This document shows positions 24,153 to 33,367 of a DNA stretch of 64,000 nucleotides, one piece after another (position 1 is the first letter of the stretch; every line of letters begins with the position of its first letter). A program made the translations under genes and the position numbers. Below the pieces are notes generated by a model that was given only the letters and a program-made list of their open reading frames with translations, was not told the DNA's origin and made no database searches. Source of the DNA: Flavobacteriaceae bacterium. Lineage in GTDB: Bacteria > Bacteroidota > Bacteroidia > Flavobacteriales > Flavobacteriaceae. The DNA lies in assembly GCA_002707025.1 (NCBI GenBank), contig PALG01000028.1:1-64000 (forward strand), given 5' to 3'.

Positions 24153-25109
24153 TTAACTGGCTTTTGCCACTTTTTTCTCTTGTTGTTTTTTAGCATGGGC
24201 CATCGCTGCATCACGTACCCATTCCCCTTCTTCCCAAGCCCCTACCCGAGCTTTCATACGTTCTTTATTACAGGGTCCATGACCTTTTACTACTTGCCAA
24301 AACTCCTCCCAATCAATTTCCCCGAAATCGTAATGACCGGTTTCTTCATTCCATTTTAAGTCGGGATCGGGAACGGTAATTCCCAAGATCTCTGCTTGAG
24401 GTACGGTTTGATCAATAAACTGCTGTCGCAATTCGTCGTTGGTTTTACGTTTCAACTTCCACTTCATGCTCTGTTCGGTATGGGTGCTTTCTGCATCGGT
24501 AGGGCCAAACATCATTAAACTAGGCCACCACCAACGGTTCAAGGCATCTTGCGCCATCGCTTTTTGCTCTGGGGTTCCTTTGCACAGTGTGAGCATGATT
24601 TCGTACCCTTGGCGCTGGTGAAAGCTTTCTTCCTTACACACACGAACCATCGCCCGGGCATAGGGACCGAAAGAGGTATTACACAAAGGTACTTGGTTGA
24701 TAATGGCGGCCCCATCTACCAACCAGCCAATGGCGCCAATATCTGCCCAAGTCACAGTAGGGTAGTTAAAAATGGAAGAATACTTCGCTTTTCCGGAATG
24801 CAGCTGCTCATACAATTCTTCACGGGAAATCCCCAAGGTTTCGCAGGCGGCATATAGGTACAATCCGTGACCTGCCTCATCCTGAACCTTCGCCAACAAC
24901 GCAGCTTTTCTACGAAGGGAAGGCGCGCGGGTAATCCAATTACCCTCTGGCAGCATCCCTACGATTTCGGAATGGGCATGTTGTGAAATTTGCCGGATAT
25001 GGGTCTGACGGTATTTTTCCGGCATCCAATCTTTGGGTTCAATTTTCTCATCCCGTGCAATACGTGCTTCAAAAATTTCTTCTAGATTCTTAATCTCTTT
25101 TTCACTCAT
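24153..25109 (-). CDS. paaA: PaaA, catalytic di-iron subunit of phenylacetyl-CoA epoxidase
   Basis: This 318-residue protein carries the di-iron ligand motifs: [13 protein letters not shown] (first ExxH) and [14 protein letters not shown] (second), plus the [18 protein letters not shown] region of PaaA. It inserts one oxygen atom into the ring of phenylacetyl-CoA using electrons from PaaE. A slightly long, lysine-rich C-terminus ([12 protein letters not shown]) is the only oddity. It begins 11 bp after paaE. Confidence 0.96.
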   Translation of the reverse strand: MSEKEIKNLEEIFEARIARDEKIEPKDWMPEKYRQTHIRQISQHAHSEIVGMLPEGNWITRAPSLRRKAALLAKVQDEAGHGLYLYAACETLGISREELYEQLHSGKAKYSSIFNYPTVTWADIGAIGWLVDGAAIINQVPLCNTSFGPYARAMVRVCKEESFHQRQGYEIMLTLCKGTPEQKAMAQDALNRWWWPSLMMFGPTDAESTHTEQSMKWKLKRKTNDELRQQFIDQTVPQAEILGITVPDPDLKWNEETGHYDFGEIDWEEFWQVVKGHGPCNKERMKARVGAWEEGEWVRDAAMAHAKKQQEKKVAKAS

Positions 25110-25120
25110 ACTATCGTTCT

Positions 25121-26191
25121 TTAAACGTCAAAATCTATTTTTACTTTATCGGTAAGTGGAACGGCTTGGCAGCTTAATACAAAGTCTTGCGCTACCTCCT
25201 CTTCTTCTAGGGCGTAATTCACTTTCATTTCCACATTCCCTTCCAATAGTTTACACTTACAGGTGCTACATACGCCCCCTTTACAGGCAAAGGGCAAATC
25301 GGCTCCAGCACCTAAGGCGGCGTCCAATAAATTATCGTGATCGTCTGTCATGATAAAATTGAATTCTTTTCCGCCGTCGATAATGGTCACCTCAACGCCT
25401 TCCACTTTCTGCTGTGCCAAACGTTCGGCCCGTTTTTTATCGGCTTCGGAAAGACCCGAAACAAATAACTCGTAGTGCACGTGTTCTTTCGGCATCCCAG
25501 CTTTCAGCAATTCATCCCGTACCAAGAAAATCATTTCTTCAGGACCGCATAAAAAAGCTTCATCGATCGCTGAAACATCCAGTAACTTACTGAATACCTC
25601 GCGAAGTTTTTCTTCCGTAAAGCGACCATTGAACAATTCAATATCCCGGTGTTCTTTCGTTAAGAAATAAAATATTTCGAACCGTCCAAAATATTGATTC
25701 CGAAGTTGTTCCAGTGCTTCCTTAAAGATAATGGATTTTACCGTGCGATTCAAGTAGAAGAGCTTGAAATTGGATTCCGGTTCTTTTTCCAAATGACTTT
25801 TAATCATGGATAAGACAGGGGTAATCCCACTTCCCGCTACAAAAGCCACATAGGTTTTGGGAGCCGTGCTACAAGTAACCCCAAACGCACCGCTAGGCGC
25901 CATAATTTCCAGGACATCTCCCTTTTTCAGGGTTTTATTGACATAGGTAGAAAACTTTCCCTCGGGTATTTGCTTCACGGCGACTTGCCATTGCCCTTCA
26001 TACGGACTGGAACAAAGGCTGTACGATCTTCTTACATCCTCACCATCGATAAAGGTTCGAAGCGTTAAATGTTGTCCCTGCCGAAAAGAAAAGTCTTCTT
26101 GTAACACTTCAGGAATGTCAAAACTAATTACGGTACAGTCTTTTGTTTCCTTATACAAATCCTTCACCGTTATGTTATGGAATGTGGCCAT
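25121..26191 (-). CDS. paaE: PaaE, NADPH-dependent reductase of phenylacetyl-CoA epoxidase
   Basis: This 356-residue protein has the FAD-binding [10 protein letters not shown] motif, an NAD(P)-binding [13 protein letters not shown] region, and a C-terminal plant-type 2Fe-2S ferredoxin domain with cysteines at 303, 308, 311 and 341 ([14 protein letters not shown] ... LSCQ). It feeds electrons to PaaA. It is the first structural gene of the operon, preceded by a strong promoter overlapped by a palindromic operator (26203-26240). Confidence 0.95.
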   Translation of the reverse strand: MATFHNITVKDLYKETKDCTVISFDIPEVLQEDFSFRQGQHLTLRTFIDGEDVRRSYSLCSSPYEGQWQVAVKQIPEGKFSTYVNKTLKKGDVLEIMAPSGAFGVTCSTAPKTYVAFVAGSGITPVLSMIKSHLEKEPESNFKLFYLNRTVKSIIFKEALEQLRNQYFGRFEIFYFLTKEHRDIELFNGRFTEEKLREVFSKLLDVSAIDEAFLCGPEEMIFLVRDELLKAGMPKEHVHYELFVSGLSEADKKRAERLAQQKVEGVEVTIIDGGKEFNFIMTDDHDNLLDAALGAGADLPFACKGGVCSTCKCKLLEGNVEMKVNYALEEEEVAQDFVLSCQAVPLTDKVKIDFDV

Positions 26192-26202
26192 AGAAAATTC
26201 TT

Positions 26203-26240
26203 GTTCCTACAAAACTAACGTTTGTTAGTTTGAATTGCAA
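26203..26240 (-). promoter_or_regulatory. paa operon promoter with PaaR-type operator
   Basis: On the minus strand, TTG (26238-26240) and TAGTTTTG (26210-26217) are 20 nt apart, an ideal Bacteroidota promoter. The palindrome AAACTAAC-GTTT-GTTAGTTT at 26212-26231 lies between and over the -7 element. Its core CTAACGTTTGTTAG (26215-26228) matches the CNAACGNNCGTTNG site reported for the Thermus TetR-type PaaR at all but one fixed position. A bound repressor would block RNA polymerase. Confidence 0.8.
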
Positions 26241-26252
26241 GTTAAATTTTTT

Positions 26253-26822
26253 CTAAACGATTCCGCGTAACAAAACAGCGACCATGTCCCGTTTTAAGAC
26301 ATTTACGTCCAATTTCCCACGCTTTTGATACCATAGATAGAGCGTACGTAGGGTAGAGAGTATGGAAAACAGAATGACTTCTGGATGTCTTGATTGAATT
26401 TGCCCTAAGGATATCCCCTCTTTGATGATGTTTCTGAAGTTTTCCTCATAGGATTCCCGCATGGCGACAAATTCGACAACTTCGTTTTCAGGAAGGTGCA
26501 TCCAATCGTTATTGAGGGCTGCCAAGGCTTCCGATTGATTGACAGTAATATCGATATGCAATTCGATAAGCGCTTCTATTTTCTGAAGCGGGGAGTTTTT
26601 CATTTGCTGCACCTGATGCATGCCATCGGTAAAATCCCGAGCCAAATCCAATATCAAAATAGACAGAATTTCCTGTTTGCTGTCTATATGATTGTACAAA
26701 CTGGCCGCTTTCATTTCCATGGCTTGGGCAATGTCCCTTACGGTAACAGCACTATAGCCCTTCTCCTTAAATAATTGGGAAGCTTTTGAAATGATTTCAG
26801 ATTTACGGGAAGTTGTGCTCAT
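26253..26822 (-). CDS. TetR-family regulator, probable paa repressor
   Basis: This 189-residue protein has an N-terminal TetR helix-turn-helix (SQLFKEKGYSAVTVRDIAQAMEMKAASLYNHIDSKQEIL) and an all-helical ligand-binding part. It lies immediately upstream of paaE in the same direction, with the PaaR-like operator in the 61-bp gap. By analogy with PaaR of Thermus, phenylacetyl-CoA would release it from DNA. It could also influence the divergent hydroxylase gene 90 bp away. Confidence 0.88.
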   Translation of the reverse strand: MSTTSRKSEIISKASQLFKEKGYSAVTVRDIAQAMEMKAASLYNHIDSKQEILSILILDLARDFTDGMHQVQQMKNSPLQKIEALIELHIDITVNQSEALAALNNDWMHLPENEVVEFVAMRESYEENFRNIIKEGISLGQIQSRHPEVILFSILSTLRTLYLWYQKRGKLDVNVLKRDMVAVLLRGIV

Positions 26823-26897
26823 GAAGCCGCAAGATACTAAATCGGAAAAATTCTATAAAAAAGTTCGAGGCAATTAGTTTTCAAAAAGTTTCCTTCC

Positions 26898-26905
26898 TAT
26901 TTTTG
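26898..26905 (+). promoter_or_regulatory. -7 element of the aromatic amino acid hydroxylase gene
   Basis: TATTTTTG matches TAnnTTTG exactly. Transcription would begin at about 26911-26913, on or next to the assigned ATG at 26913, which suggests a very short or absent leader. No clear TTG is found at -33. Confidence 0.5.
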
Positions 26906-26912
26906 AAAGCCT

Positions 26913-28700
26913 ATGGAAACAGGTTTTGAAAGCAACGAACTGATTGATAGGCTGCCTCCTCACCTAAAGCAATACATCAAACCACAGAATTATGAGCAAT
27001 ACACGCCCATAAATCAGGCGGTATGGCGTTTTGTAATGCGAAAGAACGTGGATTATCTTAGCAAAGTGGCCCACGAGAGCTACCTAAACGGGTTGAAACA
27101 AACCGGGATTTCCATTAATGAGATTCCCTCGATGTACGGGATGAACCGTATTTTAAAAGAAATTGGCTGGGCGGCTGTGGCCGTGGACGGATTTATTCCG
27201 CCGAATGCCTTTATGGAGTTTCAGGCTTATAAAATATTGGTCATTGCCAGTGATATCCGTCAACTGGAAAATATTGAATACACCCCTGCCCCAGATATCA
27301 TTCACGAAGGAGCTGGGCACGCACCAATCATTGCCAGTCCAGATTATGCAGAATACCTACGCCGTTTTGGCGAAATTGGTGCCAAGGCTATTTGTAGTGC
27401 CCACGATACCGAAATGTATGAAGCCGTAAGGGAACTTTCCATTTTAAAGGAATCCCCACCCCCTACCCCCCTCCCCGGAGTGAAGGGGGAACTACTTCTA
27501 AAGCAGCATCAGGAAAAGATTGCCGCTTGCGAAGCAAAAGTATTGCAGCTTCAGGAAAAGGAAGTAGAAGCCAGTGAAATTTCCCTAATCCGAAACCTAC
27601 ACTGGTGGACAGTAGAATATGGCTTGGTAGGTTCGGTTGAAAATCCGAAGATTTACGGAGCAGGTTTGCTATCCTCCATTGGCGAAAGTGAATGGTGTAT
27701 GAAAGAGGAAGTGAAAAAACTACCCTATACCATTGATACGGCGTATCAGGATTTTGACATTACCCAACCGCAACCCCAATTGTACGTCACCCCAGATTTT
27801 GCCTATTTACAGGAAGTATTGGAGGAATTTGCCAATACCATGGCCGTTCGGAAAGGCGGGTGGCGCGGTTTGAAAAAATTGATCGGTTCCAAGCAAATCG
27901 GTACCATCGAATTGAGCACCGGGCTTCAAATTAGTGGTATTTTCACTCGAATGATTCAAAATGAAGACAACGAAGTCGTCTATTTTGAAACGGAAGGCGA
28001 AACGGCTCTTGCCTATCGGGAAAAGGAGGTTATTGGACATGGCGTAGCGCGACACGCTAACGGTTTCCGATCGCCCTTAGGAAAACTGAAAAAAATCAAT
28101 CTAGCGATTGAAAATATGGGGCCAAGAGACCTTCAAGCCTATAATTTTTACGACGGAAAACCTATTTCGTTTGAGTTTGAAAGTGGTATTACCGTGGAAG
28201 GGATGAACGTTACGGGGATGCGAAACCTCAACGGAAAACTGATGCTGATTCAATTTACCGATTGTTGGGTGAAATACGGTGAAGAAGTATTATGCTCCCC
28301 AGAAATGGGCGACTTCGATCTGGCCGTGGGAAAAGACATTGTTTCCGCCTTTGCAGGACCGGCCGACTATCATTCGTTCGATAGGGTGACACACAAACCT
28401 AGCACGACGGAAACGGTACGGGTCAACCTTTCAGAAAAAGAAAAAAACCTGAATAACCTGTATCAAGAGGTTCGGGAAATGCGGACGAATGAAACGTATC
28501 AAGAATCTGATCTAAAAGCGGTCTTCAGAAAGCTTATTACTGATTTTCCACAGGATTGGTTGCTTCCCTTGGAAATTTACGAGCTTACGGCAAAGCATGC
28601 TTCAGACTTTTCAAAAGAAGTACTGGAACACCTAAAAATAGTACAACAACAACGGCCTAAAGTAGCGCACTTGATCGCTTCGGGGCTTCAATTATTATAA
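26913..28700 (+). CDS. Aromatic amino acid hydroxylase (phenylalanine 4-monooxygenase-like)
   Basis: This 595-residue protein has the pterin-dependent hydroxylase core. The iron ligands are His131 and His136 in DIIHEGAGHAPIIASP, and Glu235 in WWTVEYGLVG. It converts phenylalanine to tyrosine (or hydroxylates tyrosine/tryptophan) using tetrahydropterin and O2. It is much longer than classic bacterial PhhA (about 260-300 aa) because of a C-terminal extension of about 300 residues of unknown role, as in other large Bacteroidota members. Residues 181-194 (SPPPTPLPGVKGEL) are encoded by a palindromic repeat between the His and Glu ligands. It is divergent from the paa regulator. Confidence 0.88.
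   Translation: METGFESNELIDRLPPHLKQYIKPQNYEQYTPINQAVWRFVMRKNVDYLSKVAHESYLNGLKQTGISINEIPSMYGMNRILKEIGWAAVAVDGFIPPNAFMEFQAYKILVIASDIRQLENIEYTPAPDIIHEGAGHAPIIASPDYAEYLRRFGEIGAKAICSAHDTEMYEAVRELSILKESPPPTPLPGVKGELLLKQHQEKIAACEAKVLQLQEKEVEASEISLIRNLHWWTVEYGLVGSVENPKIYGAGLLSSIGESEWCMKEEVKKLPYTIDTAYQDFDITQPQPQLYVTPDFAYLQEVLEEFANTMAVRKGGWRGLKKLIGSKQIGTIELSTGLQISGIFTRMIQNEDNEVVYFETEGETALAYREKEVIGHGVARHANGFRSPLGKLKKINLAIENMGPRDLQAYNFYDGKPISFEFESGITVEGMNVTGMRNLNGKLMLIQFTDCWVKYGEEVLCSPEMGDFDLAVGKDIVSAFAGPADYHSFDRVTHKPSTTETVRVNLSEKEKNLNNLYQEVREMRTNETYQESDLKAVFRKLITDFPQDWLLPLEIYELTAKHASDFSKEVLEHLKIVQQQRPKVAHLIASGLQLL
27452..27492. repeat. Palindromic repeat, in-frame copy inside the hydroxylase
   Basis: AATCCCCACCCCCTACCCCC followed by CTCCCCGGAGTGAAGGGGGA is a diverged member of the CCCCCTT/AAGGGGG family. 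It adds a proline-rich loop (SPPPTPLPGVKGEL) without breaking the frame. Confidence 0.7.
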
Positions 28701-28703
28701 CCT

Positions 28704-29009
28704 ATGGGATTATTTAGTTTTTTATTCGGAAACCGAACCAAAAAGATTCAGGAATTTCAAAGTCGGAATGCCATTATTTTGGATGTACGCAGTAAAGGGG
28801 AATACCAAGGCGGTGCGATTCCGGGTTCCAAGAACATTCCGTTGCAGCAGCTTTCGGTACGGATGAATGAAATCAAAAAATGGAACAAACCCGTGATTAC
28901 TTGCTGCGCTAGTGGCGTACGTAGTGGAAGTGCGGCTTCCATTCTTCGTTCCAATGGTGTGGAGGCGATGAACGGTGGCGGATGGTTTAGTTTAAGTAAA
29001 AAGCTATAG
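28704..29009 (+). CDS. Rhodanese-domain protein
   Basis: This 101-residue single rhodanese domain has the active-site loop CCASGVRSGSAA and the usual ILDVRSKGEYQGGAIPGSKNIPL start. It may transfer sulfur or act on persulfides. It begins four bases after the hydroxylase stop, so it is cotranscribed. Its 3' end overlaps the convergent gene at 29004 by six bases. Confidence 0.88.
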   Translation: MGLFSFLFGNRTKKIQEFQSRNAIILDVRSKGEYQGGAIPGSKNIPLQQLSVRMNEIKKWNKPVITCCASGVRSGSAASILRSNGVEAMNGGGWFSLSKKL

Positions 29010-29618
29010 TTTTAAATCCTGAAAATCGGTTTCTTCGGAAATGGGATTTTCCAGATACTGCAGCGTCCACCCCATGGAATTGGTGAGGATGTAGATTTTC
29101 TGTAATTCGGAAATGAGTCGGTTTTGCGCATTGGTCTGCAACTGCGATTTCTCAATTTCCGCCCGAAGCATTGCGTCTACCCTTTTTTTTATTTTATTGT
29201 AATCGGAGGCCTGAAACTGATTCAAGTAATCCTGGGTAACATCGTAATATTCAATATTGGGATTGATGCTCAACTCGGGTTCGGGAATGTACGTGATGGT
29301 GACCGTTTTGGTGGCTTCATCCACCACGGTCTGCACCTTACTTAAATCGTATGCAATTTGTGCTTTCGCATTCACCACGATCAAGGCTTTCTTTCGCGCA
29401 TCGAAGAGGCCGTAGAGCAAGTCCTTGCTGTCTGAGTAGGAAAGCACCTGTGCATAGCTACCTTCGGTGACGACCAATTTCCCTACATTTTTGAGTTCTT
29501 TTTCAATAAGGGCAGATTCCGTTTTAAGGCTTTCCTTTTCATCCTTCCGATATTCACAATACCGAAAGATAAAAGCAATCCCTAAGGCAATGGCGATTCC
29601 GAAGAAAATTTTACGCAC
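29004..29618 (-). CDS. DUF4230-family membrane-anchored protein
   Basis: The start is taken at the GTG at 29618, giving RKIFFGIAIALGIAFIFRYC as an N-terminal membrane anchor (204 aa). The longer frame would begin inside the terminator hairpin at 29644-29666. The soluble part, with VTEGSYAQVLSYSD and TVTITYIPEPELSINPNIEYYDVTQ, matches the DUF4230 family, whose function is unknown. It is probably exposed to the periplasm. Confidence 0.78.
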   Translation of the reverse strand: MRKIFFGIAIALGIAFIFRYCEYRKDEKESLKTESALIEKELKNVGKLVVTEGSYAQVLSYSDSKDLLYGLFDARKKALIVVNAKAQIAYDLSKVQTVVDEATKTVTITYIPEPELSINPNIEYYDVTQDYLNQFQASDYNKIKKRVDAMLRAEIEKSQLQTNAQNRLISELQKIYILTNSMGWTLQYLENPISEETDFQDLKL

Positions 29619-29640
29619 AATACTTTTTTCAGTAAGATAA

Positions 29641-29669
29641 AAAAAGGGAAGCACATGGCTTCCCTTCTT
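29641..29669 (-). terminator. Terminator of the papain/caspase/lipoprotein operon
   Basis: AAGGGAAGC (29644-29652) pairs with GCTTCCCTT (29658-29666) around ACATG. On the minus strand the stem is followed by a run of seven T (29643 downwards), so it ends transcription coming from the gene at 29700. Confidence 0.75.
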
Positions 29670-29699
29670 ACAATTAAATTAACAAGACTCGTTTTTTTG

Positions 29700-30095
29700 T
29701 TACTGTTTGGATCCTTCAATTGGAAACGTTCGTATCGTTTCGAAGGTATTGTCACAAATATGAAATTTGAGGGGTTCCCCATCAAACACTTCTTGTGACA
29801 AAAGAAATCCCAATGCTTTAAAATTGATATCCTTGGTGGTGTCTTGCGCATATTGCTGCTGCACGACCATTTTAAAATGATAGTTCTCATCTTTGGCGAG
29901 TTGAACCGATTTTGGGCTACCATCGGTGAAGCCCATCTCCTCCAAATAAGCTCCGGTTTTATCGGCTACTTCTTTTGAAACCCCTTCCGTATAGTAAATT
30001 TCAGTGCCATCGTAGCTGACTTTTTCTCCATACCCGGAACAGGCAAAAAGGAGTACCAAACTGAAAATGGCGGCAATCTTAAAAATTGTTTTCAT
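29700..30095 (-). CDS. Small lipoprotein of unknown function
   Basis: This 131-residue protein has a lipobox (FSLVLLFACSG, Cys19 or so) and a compact mature domain (YYTEGVSKEVADKTGAYLEEMGF, LSQEVFDGEPLKFHICDN). It starts seven bases after the caspase-like gene and before a terminator, so it is the last gene of a three-gene operon. Function is unknown; it may be an anchoring or inhibitory partner of the two upstream proteins. Confidence 0.75.
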   Translation of the reverse strand: MKTIFKIAAIFSLVLLFACSGYGEKVSYDGTEIYYTEGVSKEVADKTGAYLEEMGFTDGSPKSVQLAKDENYHFKMVVQQQYAQDTTKDINFKALGFLLSQEVFDGEPLKFHICDNTFETIRTFPIEGSKQ

Positions 30096-30102
30096 GTGTT
30101 TT

Positions 30103-33100
30103 TTATTGATTCGTGATACTTATGGGGAAATCCTGTCCAAATCCGAAACTGGAGGGATACTGTGGATTTCCTTTATATTTTTCTGAAATTTCGGGGACGC
30201 GGCTTTCAATGTAGGCCTTTAGCTCGTTCACGGTTACCCGTTGATCGCCACTGTCTGCCTTTCCAGAGATTGCTTCCAACAAAGCATAGGTAAATACGCC
30301 ATGACCCAGTTCGTCGAATTCGGTAGCAAACTGTTCGCTTCCACTAGCCGTAAGCCAATGGGTTCCCGTACTTCGCGCCAATTGGGCAATGGCCTTCTCT
30401 TCGGCGGCACCTCTCGCCAGGGTGGTGAGTGCCCCTGCACTTTGACACGCATCCAAAATGTACAATTGCTTTTGAGCGGCTATTCCGGAGGCCACTTTTT
30501 TCAATTCGGTAGCGGCGATGCCTTTCTGTTTCAAAGCCCCGTCGTTACCGTATAATTGCGTCACATCGGTGGGTACTAGATAAAATTCCTTATCCGCGTC
30601 TTGCGACACTACGCCATGACCGGCATAATAAAAAATAAAGATGTCCTGCGGATTCGCTACGGAAGCAATCTCATTGATTTTTTGGAGGATATTTTCCCGA
30701 ATGGCATCGCTATTCTTTATAAAATACACATGCGTTTTGGACGTAATCTTCGACAATCCCTGCTGTACTTTTTCCTGAAATCCGCTAGCATCGGCCACTG
30801 CATAATTCAAGTTGTATTTAGGGTTTTGATATTCGTCAATACCTATTACCAATAAGTGCGCCTGAATCCCTTGTGGTTTAATGAGCGATTGTTGCTTCGG
30901 AATAAAGGTCACGTTCAATTTCTCCGGAACGCTTTCGGTACCTTGATGGTTCACCGCTACCGCTGAAAACTCATTGAGACCTTCAGCAAGCTGAATCTCC
31001 AGTTCCTTGGTATTGGGATCTGAAGCTTCATCATCATCCACAAAAAGATTTCGGGATTTATTCCCCACCAATTTACCATTCTGGTACAAACGAATTTCCT
31101 TGATGGAGCTTTCTTTAGACTGGGCTTCCAATAGGATTTTTCCAGTATTGGATTCGACTGTAATTTCGGCCACGGCATCGTCGTCCACATACAAGTTTCT
31201 AGTCCCTTGTTTGTAAGTTAGGGATATGCTTGGGGGCGGGGCCATGGTTTCTAGGTCAACATTTGATTTGAACTCTTTTTCAGCCAAGACCTGATAGAGC
31301 AATCGAGGCGTGTAAAATTGATCGAAAACACTTTCCAACGGAATCGTTTCGGTTCCTTTTACAAAAGCCACTTTTTCCCAACCTTCCTGCGAGCCGTCGA
31401 ACTGTCCCTCCGGGGTATAAGCAACCCAACTTTCATCATCAAACACATACAAGCGTAGCACTTCTTTCAAGTTCGTAATGTCCATAAATTTTATGGCGCC
31501 CGATTCTGCATAAGCGATCACCGTATTCGTAATAAATGCGCCATTAAGTTTGCCATAATTACCCACTTTAAAGGAATTTATTTTCTTTCCTGTGGGAATA
31601 TGGATTACGGCAGCACCAATATTGTAACCCACATAAAGCAAATATTCTTCATTGGGAGACAAAAAGCTATCCATCTGCGCTCCGTTGAAATCGGTTGGGA
31701 TACTTCGAAGCAGTGCTCCGGTTTGCGTATCTAAGATTTCAATTTGGTTGGTAGTAGCGTTGGAAACGAGCAACTCCTTTCCCCCTTTGATATGAAAAGC
31801 GCCAAAATACTTTCCTTCTTTCGTCCATTTTTCGGTATTAGCCCCAAAATCGAAGTAATGCAATTTGGCATAAGCAATACGATCGGCTTGAATCTCCTGA
31901 CTCGTATAAGCGACCGCATTATTGAAAGGCGACAAACTCATTCCGTTTTTAAACACCCCGATATCAATATTCAAAGGCTTGAAGAATACTTCCGCTTGTG
32001 TTTCGGTGTTTACAATGCGTAATCCGCTTTTATAGAGCAAAGCCAATTGTTTGGTATTCGGACTAAAATCCGAATACTGCAAATCGCGATAGTTTTCAAT
32101 TAAATCGGAAAAACTGTTGGACTTTCCTCTATGGAAAACTTTAATGGGATCTACGGTCGTGGTAAGTCCAAACACCTTATCGGAAGAAGGATCGGCAATC
32201 ATTCCGCCGTAGCCATATTCATCGCGATAATTGGTACTATAATTGGTAAACTGTGTTACTTTGGGATGCGCCAACAAGGAATAGGTCTGCGTTCCATATT
32301 GTGAAGAAAATAGTAACTCTATAGCGTCCCCATTCTGAAACCCTATAAGGTCGGTAGGCTCTACCACTGTATTTCCGTAGTAAATAATAGGGGTGTCATC
32401 AAATAGTTTAAATTTTCCGTATTTGTTATCATATCCTATTTGCGCATAGAGGTATGTTCCAGTATCGATAAGCGCGTAGGCTTCATCATCTTTTGGGAAG
32501 CTTCCTTTCATTTCACCCGTCTCTGCATCCATTAAGGTGGGTGGCAGCACATAGTTTTGCAACCAAATCGATTTTCGATCAAAACTATAGGAAGCATCAA
32601 AGTGGGTAGGCGCAATCATTCCTTCAATCTCTTTCTCGTAAGAAATGGTTTTATTCCATTTTACCTCCCGGGATATTGGATCCATACGCATGTAGACCAA
32701 TTTACTTTCTTCCTGTTTGTAAATAGCCCGTAATACATCCCCGTTATCAAACATCATTATATAATCCCCTTTCAATTGAGTATATACTTTTGTTTCAAAA
32801 GAGTACACGTAGTATTCCCCATAATTAGGGGCTATATACAAACGTTTTGCATCGTTGCTAAATCGAAAATAATTGATTTCAGCATCGGTAGGGACTGGAG
32901 CCATATTGCCCGGCAAAAAGGTTCCGTTTTTTTCATCCAATGCATATAGGGACGTCATGTAATTTTGGTCCTGCGCCAACAATACCAAACGGCCCTCTTC
33001 TTGATCTTGAAAAAACTGGATGCCATAAATTCTTCCTAAGGGATATTCCTTTAGTTTTTCAAAAGTTTGTGTGCTATAGGTGGTAATGGTATTGTTTCCT

Positions 33101-33366
33101 AGGGAATATACAATTCCATCCTTTACATTGATTTCCAATTGTGTAATTCCCTTTTCCAAATCGAGGGTTTTGTACAAAAGTCCCGATTTTTCATTCCAGA
33201 ATTTCAAGGTCCTATCATTGGTGCCATAAGTGACCAACACCCCTCTTTTCGAATCTAAGGCACTGGTATAAATTTGTCCCGAATGGTTACTTTGCACCAC
33301 GAATTCTTGCTGCGCAAAAACCGAACAACTAAAAAGAACGGCAATAAATAATTTTAAGAAACGCAT
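30103..33366 (-). CDS. Secreted beta-propeller/caspase-like (C14) protein
   Basis: The start is set at 33366 (MRFLKLFIAVLFSCSVFAQQ, signal peptide, 1087 aa), one base after the upstream protease stop. Residues about 30-640 are WD40-like beta-propeller repeats. A link with a beta-sandwich follows (about 700-830). The C-terminal 240 residues are a caspase-like domain: LLVIGIDEYQ, then YYAGHG (His about 917) and YILDACQSAG (Cys about 974). It is probably an active Cys protease outside the inner membrane. Metacaspase-like specificity is inferred; targets are unknown. Confidence 0.88.
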   Translation of the reverse strand: MRFLKLFIAVLFSCSVFAQQEFVVQSNHSGQIYTSALDSKRGVLVTYGTNDRTLKFWNEKSGLLYKTLDLEKGITQLEINVKDGIVYSLGNNTITTYSTQTFEKLKEYPLGRIYGIQFFQDQEEGRLVLLAQDQNYMTSLYALDEKNGTFLPGNMAPVPTDAEINYFRFSNDAKRLYIAPNYGEYYVYSFETKVYTQLKGDYIMMFDNGDVLRAIYKQEESKLVYMRMDPISREVKWNKTISYEKEIEGMIAPTHFDASYSFDRKSIWLQNYVLPPTLMDAETGEMKGSFPKDDEAYALIDTGTYLYAQIGYDNKYGKFKLFDDTPIIYYGNTVVEPTDLIGFQNGDAIELLFSSQYGTQTYSLLAHPKVTQFTNYSTNYRDEYGYGGMIADPSSDKVFGLTTTVDPIKVFHRGKSNSFSDLIENYRDLQYSDFSPNTKQLALLYKSGLRIVNTETQAEVFFKPLNIDIGVFKNGMSLSPFNNAVAYTSQEIQADRIAYAKLHYFDFGANTEKWTKEGKYFGAFHIKGGKELLVSNATTNQIEILDTQTGALLRSIPTDFNGAQMDSFLSPNEEYLLYVGYNIGAAVIHIPTGKKINSFKVGNYGKLNGAFITNTVIAYAESGAIKFMDITNLKEVLRLYVFDDESWVAYTPEGQFDGSQEGWEKVAFVKGTETIPLESVFDQFYTPRLLYQVLAEKEFKSNVDLETMAPPPSISLTYKQGTRNLYVDDDAVAEITVESNTGKILLEAQSKESSIKEIRLYQNGKLVGNKSRNLFVDDDEASDPNTKELEIQLAEGLNEFSAVAVNHQGTESVPEKLNVTFIPKQQSLIKPQGIQAHLLVIGIDEYQNPKYNLNYAVADASGFQEKVQQGLSKITSKTHVYFIKNSDAIRENILQKINEIASVANPQDIFIFYYAGHGVVSQDADKEFYLVPTDVTQLYGNDGALKQKGIAATELKKVASGIAAQKQLYILDACQSAGALTTLARGAAEEKAIAQLARSTGTHWLTASGSEQFATEFDELGHGVFTYALLEAISGKADSGDQRVTVNELKAYIESRVPEISEKYKGNPQYPSSFGFGQDFPISITNQ

Positions 33367-33367
33367 C

